Below are positions 47,562 to 54,778 of a DNA stretch of 64,000 nt, piece after piece. The notes under the pieces were generated by a model. The model worked only from the letters and a program-made list of their open reading frames with translations, made no database searches and was not told where the DNA came from. How positions within the stretch are numbered: the first letter of the stretch is position 1; the number at the start of each line of letters is the position of its first letter. Source of the DNA: Aeromicrobium tamlense (GTDB lineage: Bacteria; Actinomycetota; Actinomycetes; Propionibacteriales; Nocardioidaceae); NCBI RefSeq assembly GCF_013408555.1, contig NZ_JACBZN010000001.1, forward strand, positions 1,674,001 to 1,738,000, given 5' to 3'. The translations under genes and the position numbers were made by a program.

Positions 47562-48530
47562 TCAGGGCCGCGCGCCCGCTGTGGCCCAGAGGTCGGGATG
47601 CATCCCGGCCTCCAGCGCGCCGCGGAGCAGCTGGCCCATCCGGTAGTGGGGCTCCAGCACGAGGGCACGCTCCAGCGCGAACCGGGCGCGGACACCGTCG
47701 CCCATCTGCCAGGCCGAGAACCCGGCGAGGCACAGGGACGCCGGCGCGAAGTCCTCCGCCGCGATGCGCGCGACCGCCGCCCACAGCTGGTACATCGGCC
47801 CGGCGTTGTCCCGGGTGATCCGCAGCCACGCGGTGTCGCGGACCTGCCGCCCCGAGGCGCGCACCGAGAGCTCGACGAGCTGGCCGTCGGTGAGGTGCAC
47901 TCCCGCGAGGAACCGCTCGGTGAGCTCCGCAACGGCCGCGCACTCCCCCGCGAGGAACGCGTCGGGATCCGTGGTGAGCGCTCGGGCCATGAAGCGGCCC
48001 AGCTCCTCGTCGTGCGCCGCGTCGAGCCAGCGGCGGCGGGGGTCGCGTGCCGGAGCCACCTCGGCCGCGAGGTCGGACCGGTCGCGTGCGATGACCCGGC
48101 CCTCGGCGACGGCGCGCACGATCGCCTCGTGGTGGGCGTCGAGCGTGTACGGCTCGCCCTCGGGCGGGACCTCCGGGAGATCGGCCCAGAGCCGGTGGTC
48201 GTCGGCCCAGATCGTCAGCCAGTCCCGACCGGGCGGCAGGGCGTCGCGCAGCGCCAACGCCATCGTCCGGGCACGCTCGGCGTCGGAGGAGAGCCCGAAG
48301 ACGAAGAAGCCCTCGTCCCCGTTGCGCAGCAGGTGCGGCGCGAGCTCGGCGGCCAGCGCGGCCTCCTCACCCGGCTCGGGCAGGTCGTGCCGCAGTCGGA
48401 AGCCGAACCGGCAGCGCGGGCCCGAGACCGCCATGCCGATGACGCACTCGCGGGGCACGAACCCGAAGAAGGTGGGCAGGGCGTTGAGGAGGTCCTCGTG
48501 GGTGTGGGCGCGGAACACGGATTCGGTCAT
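47562..48530 (-). CDS. DUF4192 family protein
   Basis: A 322-residue soluble protein. AHTHEDLLNALPTFFGFVPRECVIGMAVSGPRCRFGFRLRHDLP is the DUF4192 opening, and the C-terminal half has helical-repeat character (AVARIAAEDFAPASLCLAGFSAWQMGDGVRARFALERALVLEPHYRMGQLLRGALEAGMHPDLWA). The function is unknown; it is conserved near the principal sigma factor gene in actinobacteria. It ends 20 nt before the start of the ligase gene. Confidence 0.85.
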   Translation of the reverse strand: MTESVFRAHTHEDLLNALPTFFGFVPRECVIGMAVSGPRCRFGFRLRHDLPEPGEEAALAAELAPHLLRNGDEGFFVFGLSSDAERARTMALALRDALPPGRDWLTIWADDHRLWADLPEVPPEGEPYTLDAHHEAIVRAVAEGRVIARDRSDLAAEVAPARDPRRRWLDAAHDEELGRFMARALTTDPDAFLAGECAAVAELTERFLAGVHLTDGQLVELSVRASGRQVRDTAWLRITRDNAGPMYQLWAAVARIAAEDFAPASLCLAGFSAWQMGDGVRARFALERALVLEPHYRMGQLLRGALEAGMHPDLWATAGARP

Positions 48531-48625
48531 GAGCCGACCCTCGTGCTCGAACGGGGCTCGGCTGAACCCCTCCCCCGCGGCCTGTGGACGATGCCGGGCT
48601 CCGATCCGCCCCTGTGGACGGAGGG

Positions 48626-49204
48626 CTAGTCCCGGTCGCTCCGCCGCCGTGCCACGACCGTGCCTGCGGCGACGGCGAGCACGAACGCCCCGACCACCAA
48701 CGCGATCTGGGCGCTGTCGGCGCCCGGGGAGACGGTCGGCGGCTCCCGGACGGTCATCCGCGGGTCGACGGACTCCGCCGTCACCTCGAAGGCCGGCTGG
48801 GACCGAGCGCCTACACGTCCGTCCCCGCACTGCTGCTCGGACACGACCGCGACCTCCGGAGCCGCCTCCTCGCCGATGCGCGCCGTGACGAGGAACTCGG
48901 TCGCCTGTCCTGGCGGGATGCCGGTACCGGCGAACTCCACGCGCGGACCGTCGAGGACTCGCGTCCACCCGTCGGGCGCCGTGGCATCGATCAGCGACAC
49001 GTCGTCAGGCACCTCGAGCGCCAACCCGGTGGTCGGGGCGTCGCCGCAGCCGTCCTCGACGGCGACCACGAGGACGGTGGTCCCGTCGCCCTGGGGCACG
49101 ATCCCCTCGATCGCGGCATCGGCGATCGCGGGCGAAGCCGCCCCGACGACCAGAGCGACGGCGGCGCTCGCGGCGGCCAGGGTGAGTCTCGGTCGATCGC
49201 TCAT
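48626..49204 (-). CDS. DUF1775/YcnI-like exported protein
   Basis: A 192-residue protein with an N-terminal signal peptide (AAASAAVALVVGAASPAIADA) and one C-terminal membrane helix followed by RRRSD, so it is a membrane-anchored extracytoplasmic domain. EDGCGDAPTTGLALEVPDDVSLIDATAPDGWTRVLDGPRVEFAGTGIPPGQATEFLVTARI follows the YcnI pattern (GC..APTT..L...P.....V....GW). It lacks the mature N-terminal His that YcnI uses for copper, so it may be a partner or a derived copy of the YcnI at 50847-51557. Its ATG overlaps the CopCD stop (ATGA). It is the last gene of the copper operon. Confidence 0.72.
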   Translation of the reverse strand: MSDRPRLTLAAASAAVALVVGAASPAIADAAIEGIVPQGDGTTVLVVAVEDGCGDAPTTGLALEVPDDVSLIDATAPDGWTRVLDGPRVEFAGTGIPPGQATEFLVTARIGEEAAPEVAVVSEQQCGDGRVGARSQPAFEVTAESVDPRMTVREPPTVSPGADSAQIALVVGAFVLAVAAGTVVARRRSDRD

Positions 49205-50850
49205 GGGATCAGCACCTCCGTCGACACGACGGGCTCGTCGAACCGGGTCAGCCGCACGGCCACCAGCAGCCGCCAGGCGCCCGGCAGAGGGAGGTCCGCG
49301 GTGCCCTCCCAGTGACCCGGGCCCGTTCGGGTCAGCGGCCGGTTGATCGGGCCGACGTCTCCCTCCTCGAGCGAGATCTGCAGGCGTGGCGGATCGGGCA
49401 GGTCCACCACGCGGCCCGCGCCGTCCGTCAGTTCGATCTGCACGGCGTTCACTCCGCGGCGCGTGGGCGACACGACGACCTCGACACGGTGGGAGTCCTC
49501 CAGCTCGAGCTGCGCGCGCTGGACGGTCGGCACGTCCCTGACGACGGTGTCGGTCCGCGGGGGCGGGGTCTGCCCGACGAGCACGCCGGTGGCGAGCAGC
49601 ACTCCGGCGATCACGACGGCCTCGAAGGCCACGGTGCGCCGGAGGACGCGCGCCCCCGCCTCGGCGTCGCGTCCGGAGACGCGGCGCACGACGAACCGAC
49701 GGTTCCATGCCGCGACCGCGACCACGGGGACGAGCAGGAGCGCCTTGATCATCACCGATCTGCCGTACCCGGTCTCCCACAGGGCCGCGAACGAGTCCGC
49801 GACCCGCCAGTAGAGGACGATGCCCGCCGCGACGAGCCCGACGACCGACACCCCGGCAACGGAGGAGAAACGGGAGAGGGTGGCCGCGCGCTCCCGCACC
49901 CGCAGGGTCGAGCCCGACGCGAGGACGATCGCGAGGCCGATCAGTCCGCCCCACCAGACCGCGCCGGCGAGCACGTGCAGGACGTCGGCCGGGACGACGA
50001 GCCACCAGGGACCGTAGCTGCGGGTGTGCCCGACCGGCGCGAGCGAGGAGAGCATCAGCGCGACCCCGACCGCGGCGAGCACGGGCTCACGCGATCGCCC
50101 GCGCAGCGCCGCCGCCACTCCCAGGAGCGCCAGGAGTGTGGCCACGCCGGCGGACGAGGTCAGTCCGTCGCGCCAGGCATCGAGACGCGCGACCGCGGAC
50201 AGCTCCTCCCCCGACTCCCACACGGCGGTGAGGGGTGCGAGCAGGACGGAGGCGATGACGGCGAGCGCGGCGAGTCGCCGCGTGGCTGCGCGCGTGCGTC
50301 GCTCGACGTCCTGCGCCCGGCGCACGGAGGAGGGCACCGCGAAGAGCGAGAAGGCGACGAGCCCGGCGAGCCCGAGCACACCGGCGTAGCGGAGGGCCTC
50401 GACGACCGACCGTCCCACGACGAGCTCGCGCTGGGCCTCGGAATCCGGCACGCCGATCGCGCCGGGCGTCGCCTCGCCCACCGCGAACGTGAACCCACCG
50501 GTGACGGGGTGGGAGTCGGCCGACACGACGCGCCACGTCACGACGTGGGTCCCCGTCGGCAGGGGCTGTTCGGGACGGATCGTGAGGACGGAGTCACGCA
50601 CGGAGAACTCCGCCGGCTCCTCCTCGCCCGTGGCGTCGAGCACGGCGTTGCCGTTCCCCGCGAGCGTCACCGGCTCCGTGAACGACACGGTGAGCTCGCT
50701 CGGCGAGGACGTCAGCACCTGCCCGTCCGCGGGGTTGCTCCCGATCGGCGTGGCGTGGCCGAACGCGGCGGCCGGCCACACCAGGAGCAGGAGCAGCCCG
50801 GAGAGCACGGCGGCGAGCCGTGCTCTCCGGGCGCGTGGGGCGAAGGTCAC
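49201..50850 (-). CDS. CopC-CopD fusion copper uptake/resistance protein
   Basis: A 549-residue fusion. After a signal peptide, residues 32-125 are a CopC domain starting with HATPIGSNPADGQVL, whose N-terminal His is the Cu(II) ligand, and ending with DSHPVTGGFTFAVG. Residues 145-430 contain about eight membrane helices of the CopD type (LHVLAGAVWWGGLIGLAIVLASG). A C-terminal periplasmic domain of about 100 residues (FixH/YtkA-like, ending LTRTGPGHWEGTADLPLPGAWRLLVAV) completes it. CopC binds copper outside and CopD passes it inward. It is coupled to YcnI and the DUF1775-like gene by ATGA overlaps. Confidence 0.9.
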   Translation of the reverse strand: MTFAPRARRARLAAVLSGLLLLLVWPAAAFGHATPIGSNPADGQVLTSSPSELTVSFTEPVTLAGNGNAVLDATGEEEPAEFSVRDSVLTIRPEQPLPTGTHVVTWRVVSADSHPVTGGFTFAVGEATPGAIGVPDSEAQRELVVGRSVVEALRYAGVLGLAGLVAFSLFAVPSSVRRAQDVERRTRAATRRLAALAVIASVLLAPLTAVWESGEELSAVARLDAWRDGLTSSAGVATLLALLGVAAALRGRSREPVLAAVGVALMLSSLAPVGHTRSYGPWWLVVPADVLHVLAGAVWWGGLIGLAIVLASGSTLRVRERAATLSRFSSVAGVSVVGLVAAGIVLYWRVADSFAALWETGYGRSVMIKALLLVPVVAVAAWNRRFVVRRVSGRDAEAGARVLRRTVAFEAVVIAGVLLATGVLVGQTPPPRTDTVVRDVPTVQRAQLELEDSHRVEVVVSPTRRGVNAVQIELTDGAGRVVDLPDPPRLQISLEEGDVGPINRPLTRTGPGHWEGTADLPLPGAWRLLVAVRLTRFDEPVVSTEVLIP

Positions 50851-51557
50851 GCGCGCTTCCGCGTGCGACCCAGCGCGAGTCCGCCGGCCGCGAGTCCCAG
50901 CGCGCCGAGCACGACGCCGGCCCAGCCCAGCGCGTCGGAGCCCGAGCCGGCCTCGGCCGTCTCGTCCGCGTCCGCGCCGGCGTCGGCGTCGGCGTCGCCA
51001 TGACCGCCGTGACCGTCGGTCTCGGCGGCCGTCGTCGTGATGAACGGCGCCGGGGACTCGGGCTCGTCCTGACCCTCCTCATAGGTCTGCGTCCAGGCGG
51101 TCTCGCCCTTCTCGCAGGTCTGGATCACGGGGAAGACGAGCTTCTCGCCCTCCTCCTCGGGCAGCGGCAGCTGCAACGAGACGGTGTCGCGCAGACCGTC
51201 GGCCAGCGGCGTCTTGGCCGTGTAGACGACTTCCGCGACGCGCTCGGTGTACTCGCTGCCATGGCTCCCCTTGACGGCGGACTCGAGCTTCTCGATCTTC
51301 TTCTCGACCGTCCAGTTCGGGTTGACCGTCGGCGTCACGGCGATGACCTCCTCAGGGATCTGGAAGGTCAGCTGCGTCGTCGGCGAGGCCTCGCAGCCGT
51401 GGCCGACCGAGAAGGTCAACACGGCGTAGGAGCCGGCAGCCGTCGAGGACGGCGTGACCGAGACGTGGGCCGAGGCCGCTCCGGCGCCGAGGACCACGAG
51501 GGCCGAGGACGTGAGGGCGAGCGCTGCCGTCCGGGCAGCACGAGGGGCAAGGGACAT
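50847..51557 (-). CDS. ycnI: YcnI family copper-binding protein (DUF1775)
   Basis: A 236-residue exported protein. The signal peptide ends ...GAASA and the mature chain begins HVSVTPSSTAAGSYAVLTFSVGHGCEASPTTQLTFQIPE, the DUF1775 signature; the terminal His with a conserved Trp further on (NWTVEKK) binds Cu(II) in YcnI. The C-terminus has an Asp/Ala/His-rich stretch (HGGHGDADADAGADAD) and a membrane helix. AGGAG lies 7 nt before the ATG. Probable role: copper chaperone on the outer face of the membrane that feeds the CopCD fusion. A palindrome lies just upstream (51580-51597). Confidence 0.92.
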   Translation of the reverse strand: MSLAPRAARTAALALTSSALVVLGAGAASAHVSVTPSSTAAGSYAVLTFSVGHGCEASPTTQLTFQIPEEVIAVTPTVNPNWTVEKKIEKLESAVKGSHGSEYTERVAEVVYTAKTPLADGLRDTVSLQLPLPEEEGEKLVFPVIQTCEKGETAWTQTYEEGQDEPESPAPFITTTAAETDGHGGHGDADADAGADADETAEAGSGSDALGWAGVVLGALGLAAGGLALGRTRKRA

Positions 51558-51579
51558 GGTTCTTCTCCTGGTTCGGTGA

Positions 51580-51597
51580 CCGCCTGAGGTCAGGCGG
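51580..51597. promoter_or_regulatory. Perfect palindrome upstream of ycnI-copCD operon
   Basis: Arms CCGCCTGA and TCAGGCGG, 2 nt apart, lie 22 nt before the ycnI start and just after the end of the upstream membrane protein gene. It could be an operator for a metal regulator or a short attenuating hairpin. Confidence 0.5.
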
Positions 51598-51604
51598 AGA
51601 GGAG

Positions 51605-52147
51605 TCACCCGCAGATGCGGGCGACCGGGGCGGTGACGACCCGGGAGAAGGGCGGACCTCGCCGCACCACGATGTGCTCGAGCAGAGCGGACGGATGCAG
51701 CGGCTCGGCCCCACGGAGCGCGAGCGCGACCGGCACCGGCGCCGTGACGGGACGGACGAGGCGCAGGACGAAGGTGACGTGGCGCCACCACGACCACCAG
51801 AGGCGCTCGGCCAGCGCGATGCCCGCCGCGACGACTCCGAGCCCGAGCACGTGGGCGACCAGCATGCCCACGCCCGGGACCACGTCGTGGCCGTGGACGT
51901 AGCCCGTCAGCACGTGGACGACGACCTGCGGGACCGCGAGCAGCCCGAGGGCGACGGCGAATCCGATCCGCCGCGCGGCGGCCCACCAGGCCAGCGCGGC
52001 CCCGGCGGCGACGACCGGCACGAGCACCACGGCCGGGGGCGGCTGACCGCTCCCGGAGACGTGCGCGCCGACGGCGATGAGGGTCGACCACAGGCTCACG
52101 GAGCCGGCACGCACGACGCGTGCGACCGGAGCGGCGGGGGCGACCAT
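51605..52147 (-). CDS. Small polytopic membrane protein of the copper operon
   Basis: A 180-residue protein with four to five hydrophobic helices between residues 15 and 135 and a basic C-terminal tail. A His-containing loop (VVVHVLTGYVHGHDVVPGVGMLVAHVLGLG) could bind metal. Similar small membrane proteins precede YcnI/CopCD genes in other actinobacteria, but I do not recognise a named family. TACGCT 6 nt before the ATG indicates a leaderless transcript; it is codirectional with ycnI, 47 nt upstream of it. Confidence 0.7.
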   Translation of the reverse strand: MVAPAAPVARVVRAGSVSLWSTLIAVGAHVSGSGQPPPAVVLVPVVAAGAALAWWAAARRIGFAVALGLLAVPQVVVHVLTGYVHGHDVVPGVGMLVAHVLGLGVVAAGIALAERLWWSWWRHVTFVLRLVRPVTAPVPVALALRGAEPLHPSALLEHIVVRRGPPFSRVVTAPVARICG

Positions 52148-52153
52148 GACGTC

Positions 52154-52159
52154 AGCGTA
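52154..52159 (-). promoter_or_regulatory. -10 hexamer of the copper-operon membrane protein gene, leaderless
   Basis: TACGCT on the minus strand, 6 nt before ATG 52147. Confidence 0.6.
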
Positions 52160-52379
52160 GGGCCACGCGTCCCCGCTCCCGACGCCGGTGACCTGATGTT
52201 TACACGCCCGTCACGGCCCTGCGGCCCCTCAGTCCCATTCGGTGTCTCATTCACGATCGCGACTCCTTCACATCGACGGCGCTTTCGTAACGCGCCAGTT
52301 CCCGCCGCGACCGCCGCGTGAAACGCGTCGCCACCAGATTGATGGCCGAATCGACCCCGGCCAGAAGGAACTTCCCCGC

Positions 52380-53870
52380 ATGTCTGCTACTCGCGTCCTG
52401 TCCCAGCTCACCGCAGCCGCCGTCGCCACGACGGCCCTGGCGACCCTCACCTCGTCGGTCGCGCACGCGGAGGCGACGGGCGTCATCCGCGGCACCGTCC
52501 TGGAGACCGGACACGTCATCGCGCCGGGCATCGACGTGTCGCTCTACCGACTCAGCGGAGAGTTCGTCCAGGCGACGGTCGCCGACTCGTCGGCAGGAGG
52601 GTACGCCTTCACCGGACTGGAGCCCGGCTCCTACATCCTGTGGTTCGAGAACCAGAACGAAGCCGTCAGCGAGTGGTACGACAACCAGCCCGACAAGCCT
52701 CAGGCCACGCCGATCACGCTCGGCGCCGGGCAGACGTACGTCGCCGACGCGTACCTGACCCAGATCAGCGAGAACCTCGCCGTGCCGACGATCTCGGGCA
52801 CTCCCACCGTGGGCTCGGTGCTGACCGCGAGCCGTGGCACCTGGTACCCGACGCAGGGCGTCGAGTTCAGCCACCAATGGCTGCGTGACGGCGCCGTCAT
52901 CGCCGGCGCGACGACCTCCACCTACCGACTGCGCGACGCGGACGGCGGTCACCGCATCTCCGTCCGCTCCGTGGCGATGGTGCAGGGGGCCACGGAGACG
53001 GCCACGAGCGCGTCCACCGCACTCGTCACGGGTGGGACGGCCCCGGTCGAGACGATCGCGAACGTCGCGAAGCCCGCGATCTCGGGGTCCACGACCGTGG
53101 GCTCCGTGCTCACGGCCACCCCGGGAAGCTGGACGCCGGCCGACGCGAGCGTGACCCTCCAGTGGCTGCGAGGCGACACGGTGGTCGGGACCGGAAGCAG
53201 CTACACCACGGCGACCCAGGACATCGGCTCGGTGCTGCGCGTGCGGGCCACCGCGTCGAGGTCCGGCTGGACCGCCGGCGTCGCCGAGTCCACCGACTTC
53301 GGACCGATCACCAGCGCCGCCCCCGTGCTGGTCGCACCGGTCCTGGTGACTCCGCCGACCGTGTCCGGCACCGCCCGCGTCGGCAGCACGCTCACGGCCA
53401 CGACCGGATCGTGGAGCACCGCGGCCTCCCACGCCTTCCGGTGGACGCGCAACGGCAAGGCCATCTCCGGCGCGACCGGCCGGTCCCACCGTCTCACCCC
53501 CGCCGACGCCCGCGCCCGGATCGCGGTCGTGGTGACCGCGAGCAACCCTGCGGGCGGCGCGAGCGCCACCAGCGCCGCGCGTCCGGTCGCCCGGGCCACG
53601 ACCCGCCTGAGCGCCTCGGCGAAGCCGCTGCGCAAGGGACGGCTGAAGGTCACGGCCAAGGTCACCTCGCAGGGGTCGCGCACCGGGCGGGTCACCATCA
53701 CGGTCAAGTCCGGCGGCAAGACCAAGGTCGTCCGCACGACGCTCTCCCGCGGCAGCCGCACCCTCACGATCAAGGGCCTGCGCAAGGGCCGCGCGACGGT
53801 GCGCGTCGTCTACGCCGGAGACGCGTCCACCAGCGGCGCCTCCCTCACCAGGAAGACGACCGTGCGCTGA
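52380..53870 (+). CDS. Secreted multi-domain protein with carboxypeptidase-like and Ig-like repeats
   Basis: A 496-residue exported protein. A signal peptide (LTAAAVATTALATLTSSVAHA) is followed by a CNA-B/SdrD-type domain (VIRGTVLETG...GGYAFTGLEPGSYILWF, residues 30-125), three Ig-like repeats of about 90 residues (each GTPTVGSVLTA...GTW...QWLRDG..I.GA....Y....D.G..I.VR), and a C-terminal Big_3-like domain (residues 410-496) that is Lys/Arg-rich. There is no sortase motif or enzyme domain, so it is probably a wall-associated adhesin or scaffold. ATG 52380 has an AGAAGGAA site. Its Ig and C-terminal modules recur in the amine oxidase two genes downstream. Confidence 0.82.
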   Translation: MSATRVLSQLTAAAVATTALATLTSSVAHAEATGVIRGTVLETGHVIAPGIDVSLYRLSGEFVQATVADSSAGGYAFTGLEPGSYILWFENQNEAVSEWYDNQPDKPQATPITLGAGQTYVADAYLTQISENLAVPTISGTPTVGSVLTASRGTWYPTQGVEFSHQWLRDGAVIAGATTSTYRLRDADGGHRISVRSVAMVQGATETATSASTALVTGGTAPVETIANVAKPAISGSTTVGSVLTATPGSWTPADASVTLQWLRGDTVVGTGSSYTTATQDIGSVLRVRATASRSGWTAGVAESTDFGPITSAAPVLVAPVLVTPPTVSGTARVGSTLTATTGSWSTAASHAFRWTRNGKAISGATGRSHRLTPADARARIAVVVTASNPAGGASATSAARPVARATTRLSASAKPLRKGRLKVTAKVTSQGSRTGRVTITVKSGGKTKVVRTTLSRGSRTLTIKGLRKGRATVRVVYAGDASTSGASLTRKTTVR

Positions 53871-53896
53871 CCCACGCGGCCTCGCCGCTCCCCAGA

Positions 53897-53950
53897 CCTC
53901 GGACCGTCGGCGATCGACGGCCCGAGGGACCGGCTCCCCGGGCCGGTCCC
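53897..53950 (+). terminator. Tandem hairpins after the Ig-repeat protein gene
   Basis: Hairpin one (53897-53927) pairs CCTCGG/CCGAGG and CCGTCG/CGACGG; hairpin two (53926-53950) pairs GGGACCGGC with GCCGGTCCC. They separate the Ig-repeat gene from the amine oxidase genes. Confidence 0.65.
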
Positions 53951-54005
53951 GACGGCTCCGGCTCCTCCGGCGTCGATCACCCAACCAGCCCCACAAGGAG
54001 ACCAT

Positions 54006-54761
54006 GTGAATGCGTCACAGCGCGTGCCCTGGAGGACACGCAAAGTCGCCGTCGCTGCACTCGCCCTCGGACTGACCGCCGCCGCGACGACCTACGTCAT
54101 GGCGCAACAGGACGTGAGCGGCACCGACTCCGGCGAGAGCAGCAAGTTCACCGTCGTCGGCGACGGCGACCTGCCCACCAGCAAGCCGAAGCTCGGCGCC
54201 GACCGAGCCACGCTCTCGGCGGAGGAGACCGGCTACGCCATCCACGTCGCGTCCACCGACGCGAGCATCCCCGCGGACGCGACCGACGTGCGGGGGAAGG
54301 CGGGGCCGGAGTTCCTCTACGCCGACCTGCCCGACCTGGGTGACGACTACACCGGCCGCAAGGCCGTGGTCGCGCTGTACGACTACACGCACGACATCGC
54401 CTACGACCAGGTCGTGGACCTCGGCGCCGGCAAGGTCGTGGACTCCACGAAGTCGGCCAAGGCCCAGCCTCCGACCTCGGCCACCGAGGCGGACCTGGCC
54501 ATGCGGATCGCCGTCGAGTCCGAGGAGAAGCTGGCGTTCAAGGCCGAGTTCGAGGAGAACATGGGCGTCCCGCTCATCGATCCCGACCAGGTCGACTACG
54601 TCGCCGGCTCGTGGGTCTTCAACAAGACCACCGCCAAGGGCAAGGAGTGCGGCGAGGACCGCTGCGCCCAGCTGATGGTCTCGACCGCGTCCGGGGTGTA
54701 CCTCAACACCTTCGACTTCGTCGTGAACCTGTCCACCCAGAAGATCGTCCGCACGCAGTGA
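54006..54761 (+). CDS. Exported protein corresponding to the N2/N3 domains of copper amine oxidase
   Basis: A 251-residue protein with an N-terminal membrane/signal helix (VAVAALALGLTAAATTYVMA). The remainder follows the amine oxidase N-terminal region: ATLSAEETGYAIHVASTDASIP (N2 helix), GRKAVVALYDYTHDIAYDQVVDLGAGKVVDS...QPP (start of N3), AVESEEKLAFKAEFEENMGVPLIDPDQVDYVAGSW and YLNTFDFVVNLSTQKIVRT (end of N3). No catalytic residues are present. The next gene, 17 nt downstream, begins where an amine oxidase catalytic domain would. GTG 54006 follows AAGGAG; the preceding ATG overlaps it as ATGTGA. Inference: a separate subunit of a split enzyme. Confidence 0.72.
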   Translation: MNASQRVPWRTRKVAVAALALGLTAAATTYVMAQQDVSGTDSGESSKFTVVGDGDLPTSKPKLGADRATLSAEETGYAIHVASTDASIPADATDVRGKAGPEFLYADLPDLGDDYTGRKAVVALYDYTHDIAYDQVVDLGAGKVVDSTKSAKAQPPTSATEADLAMRIAVESEEKLAFKAEFEENMGVPLIDPDQVDYVAGSWVFNKTTAKGKECGEDRCAQLMVSTASGVYLNTFDFVVNLSTQKIVRTQ

Positions 54762-54778
54762 GCAGGGAGAGAAGTCCG

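Noticed and set aside
52148-52379. A small gene or riboswitch in the 232-nt gap between the copper operon and the Ig-repeat gene
   Set aside because: No open frame with a plausible start and no conserved fold was seen. The region is somewhat less GC-rich and probably holds only the two divergent promoters.
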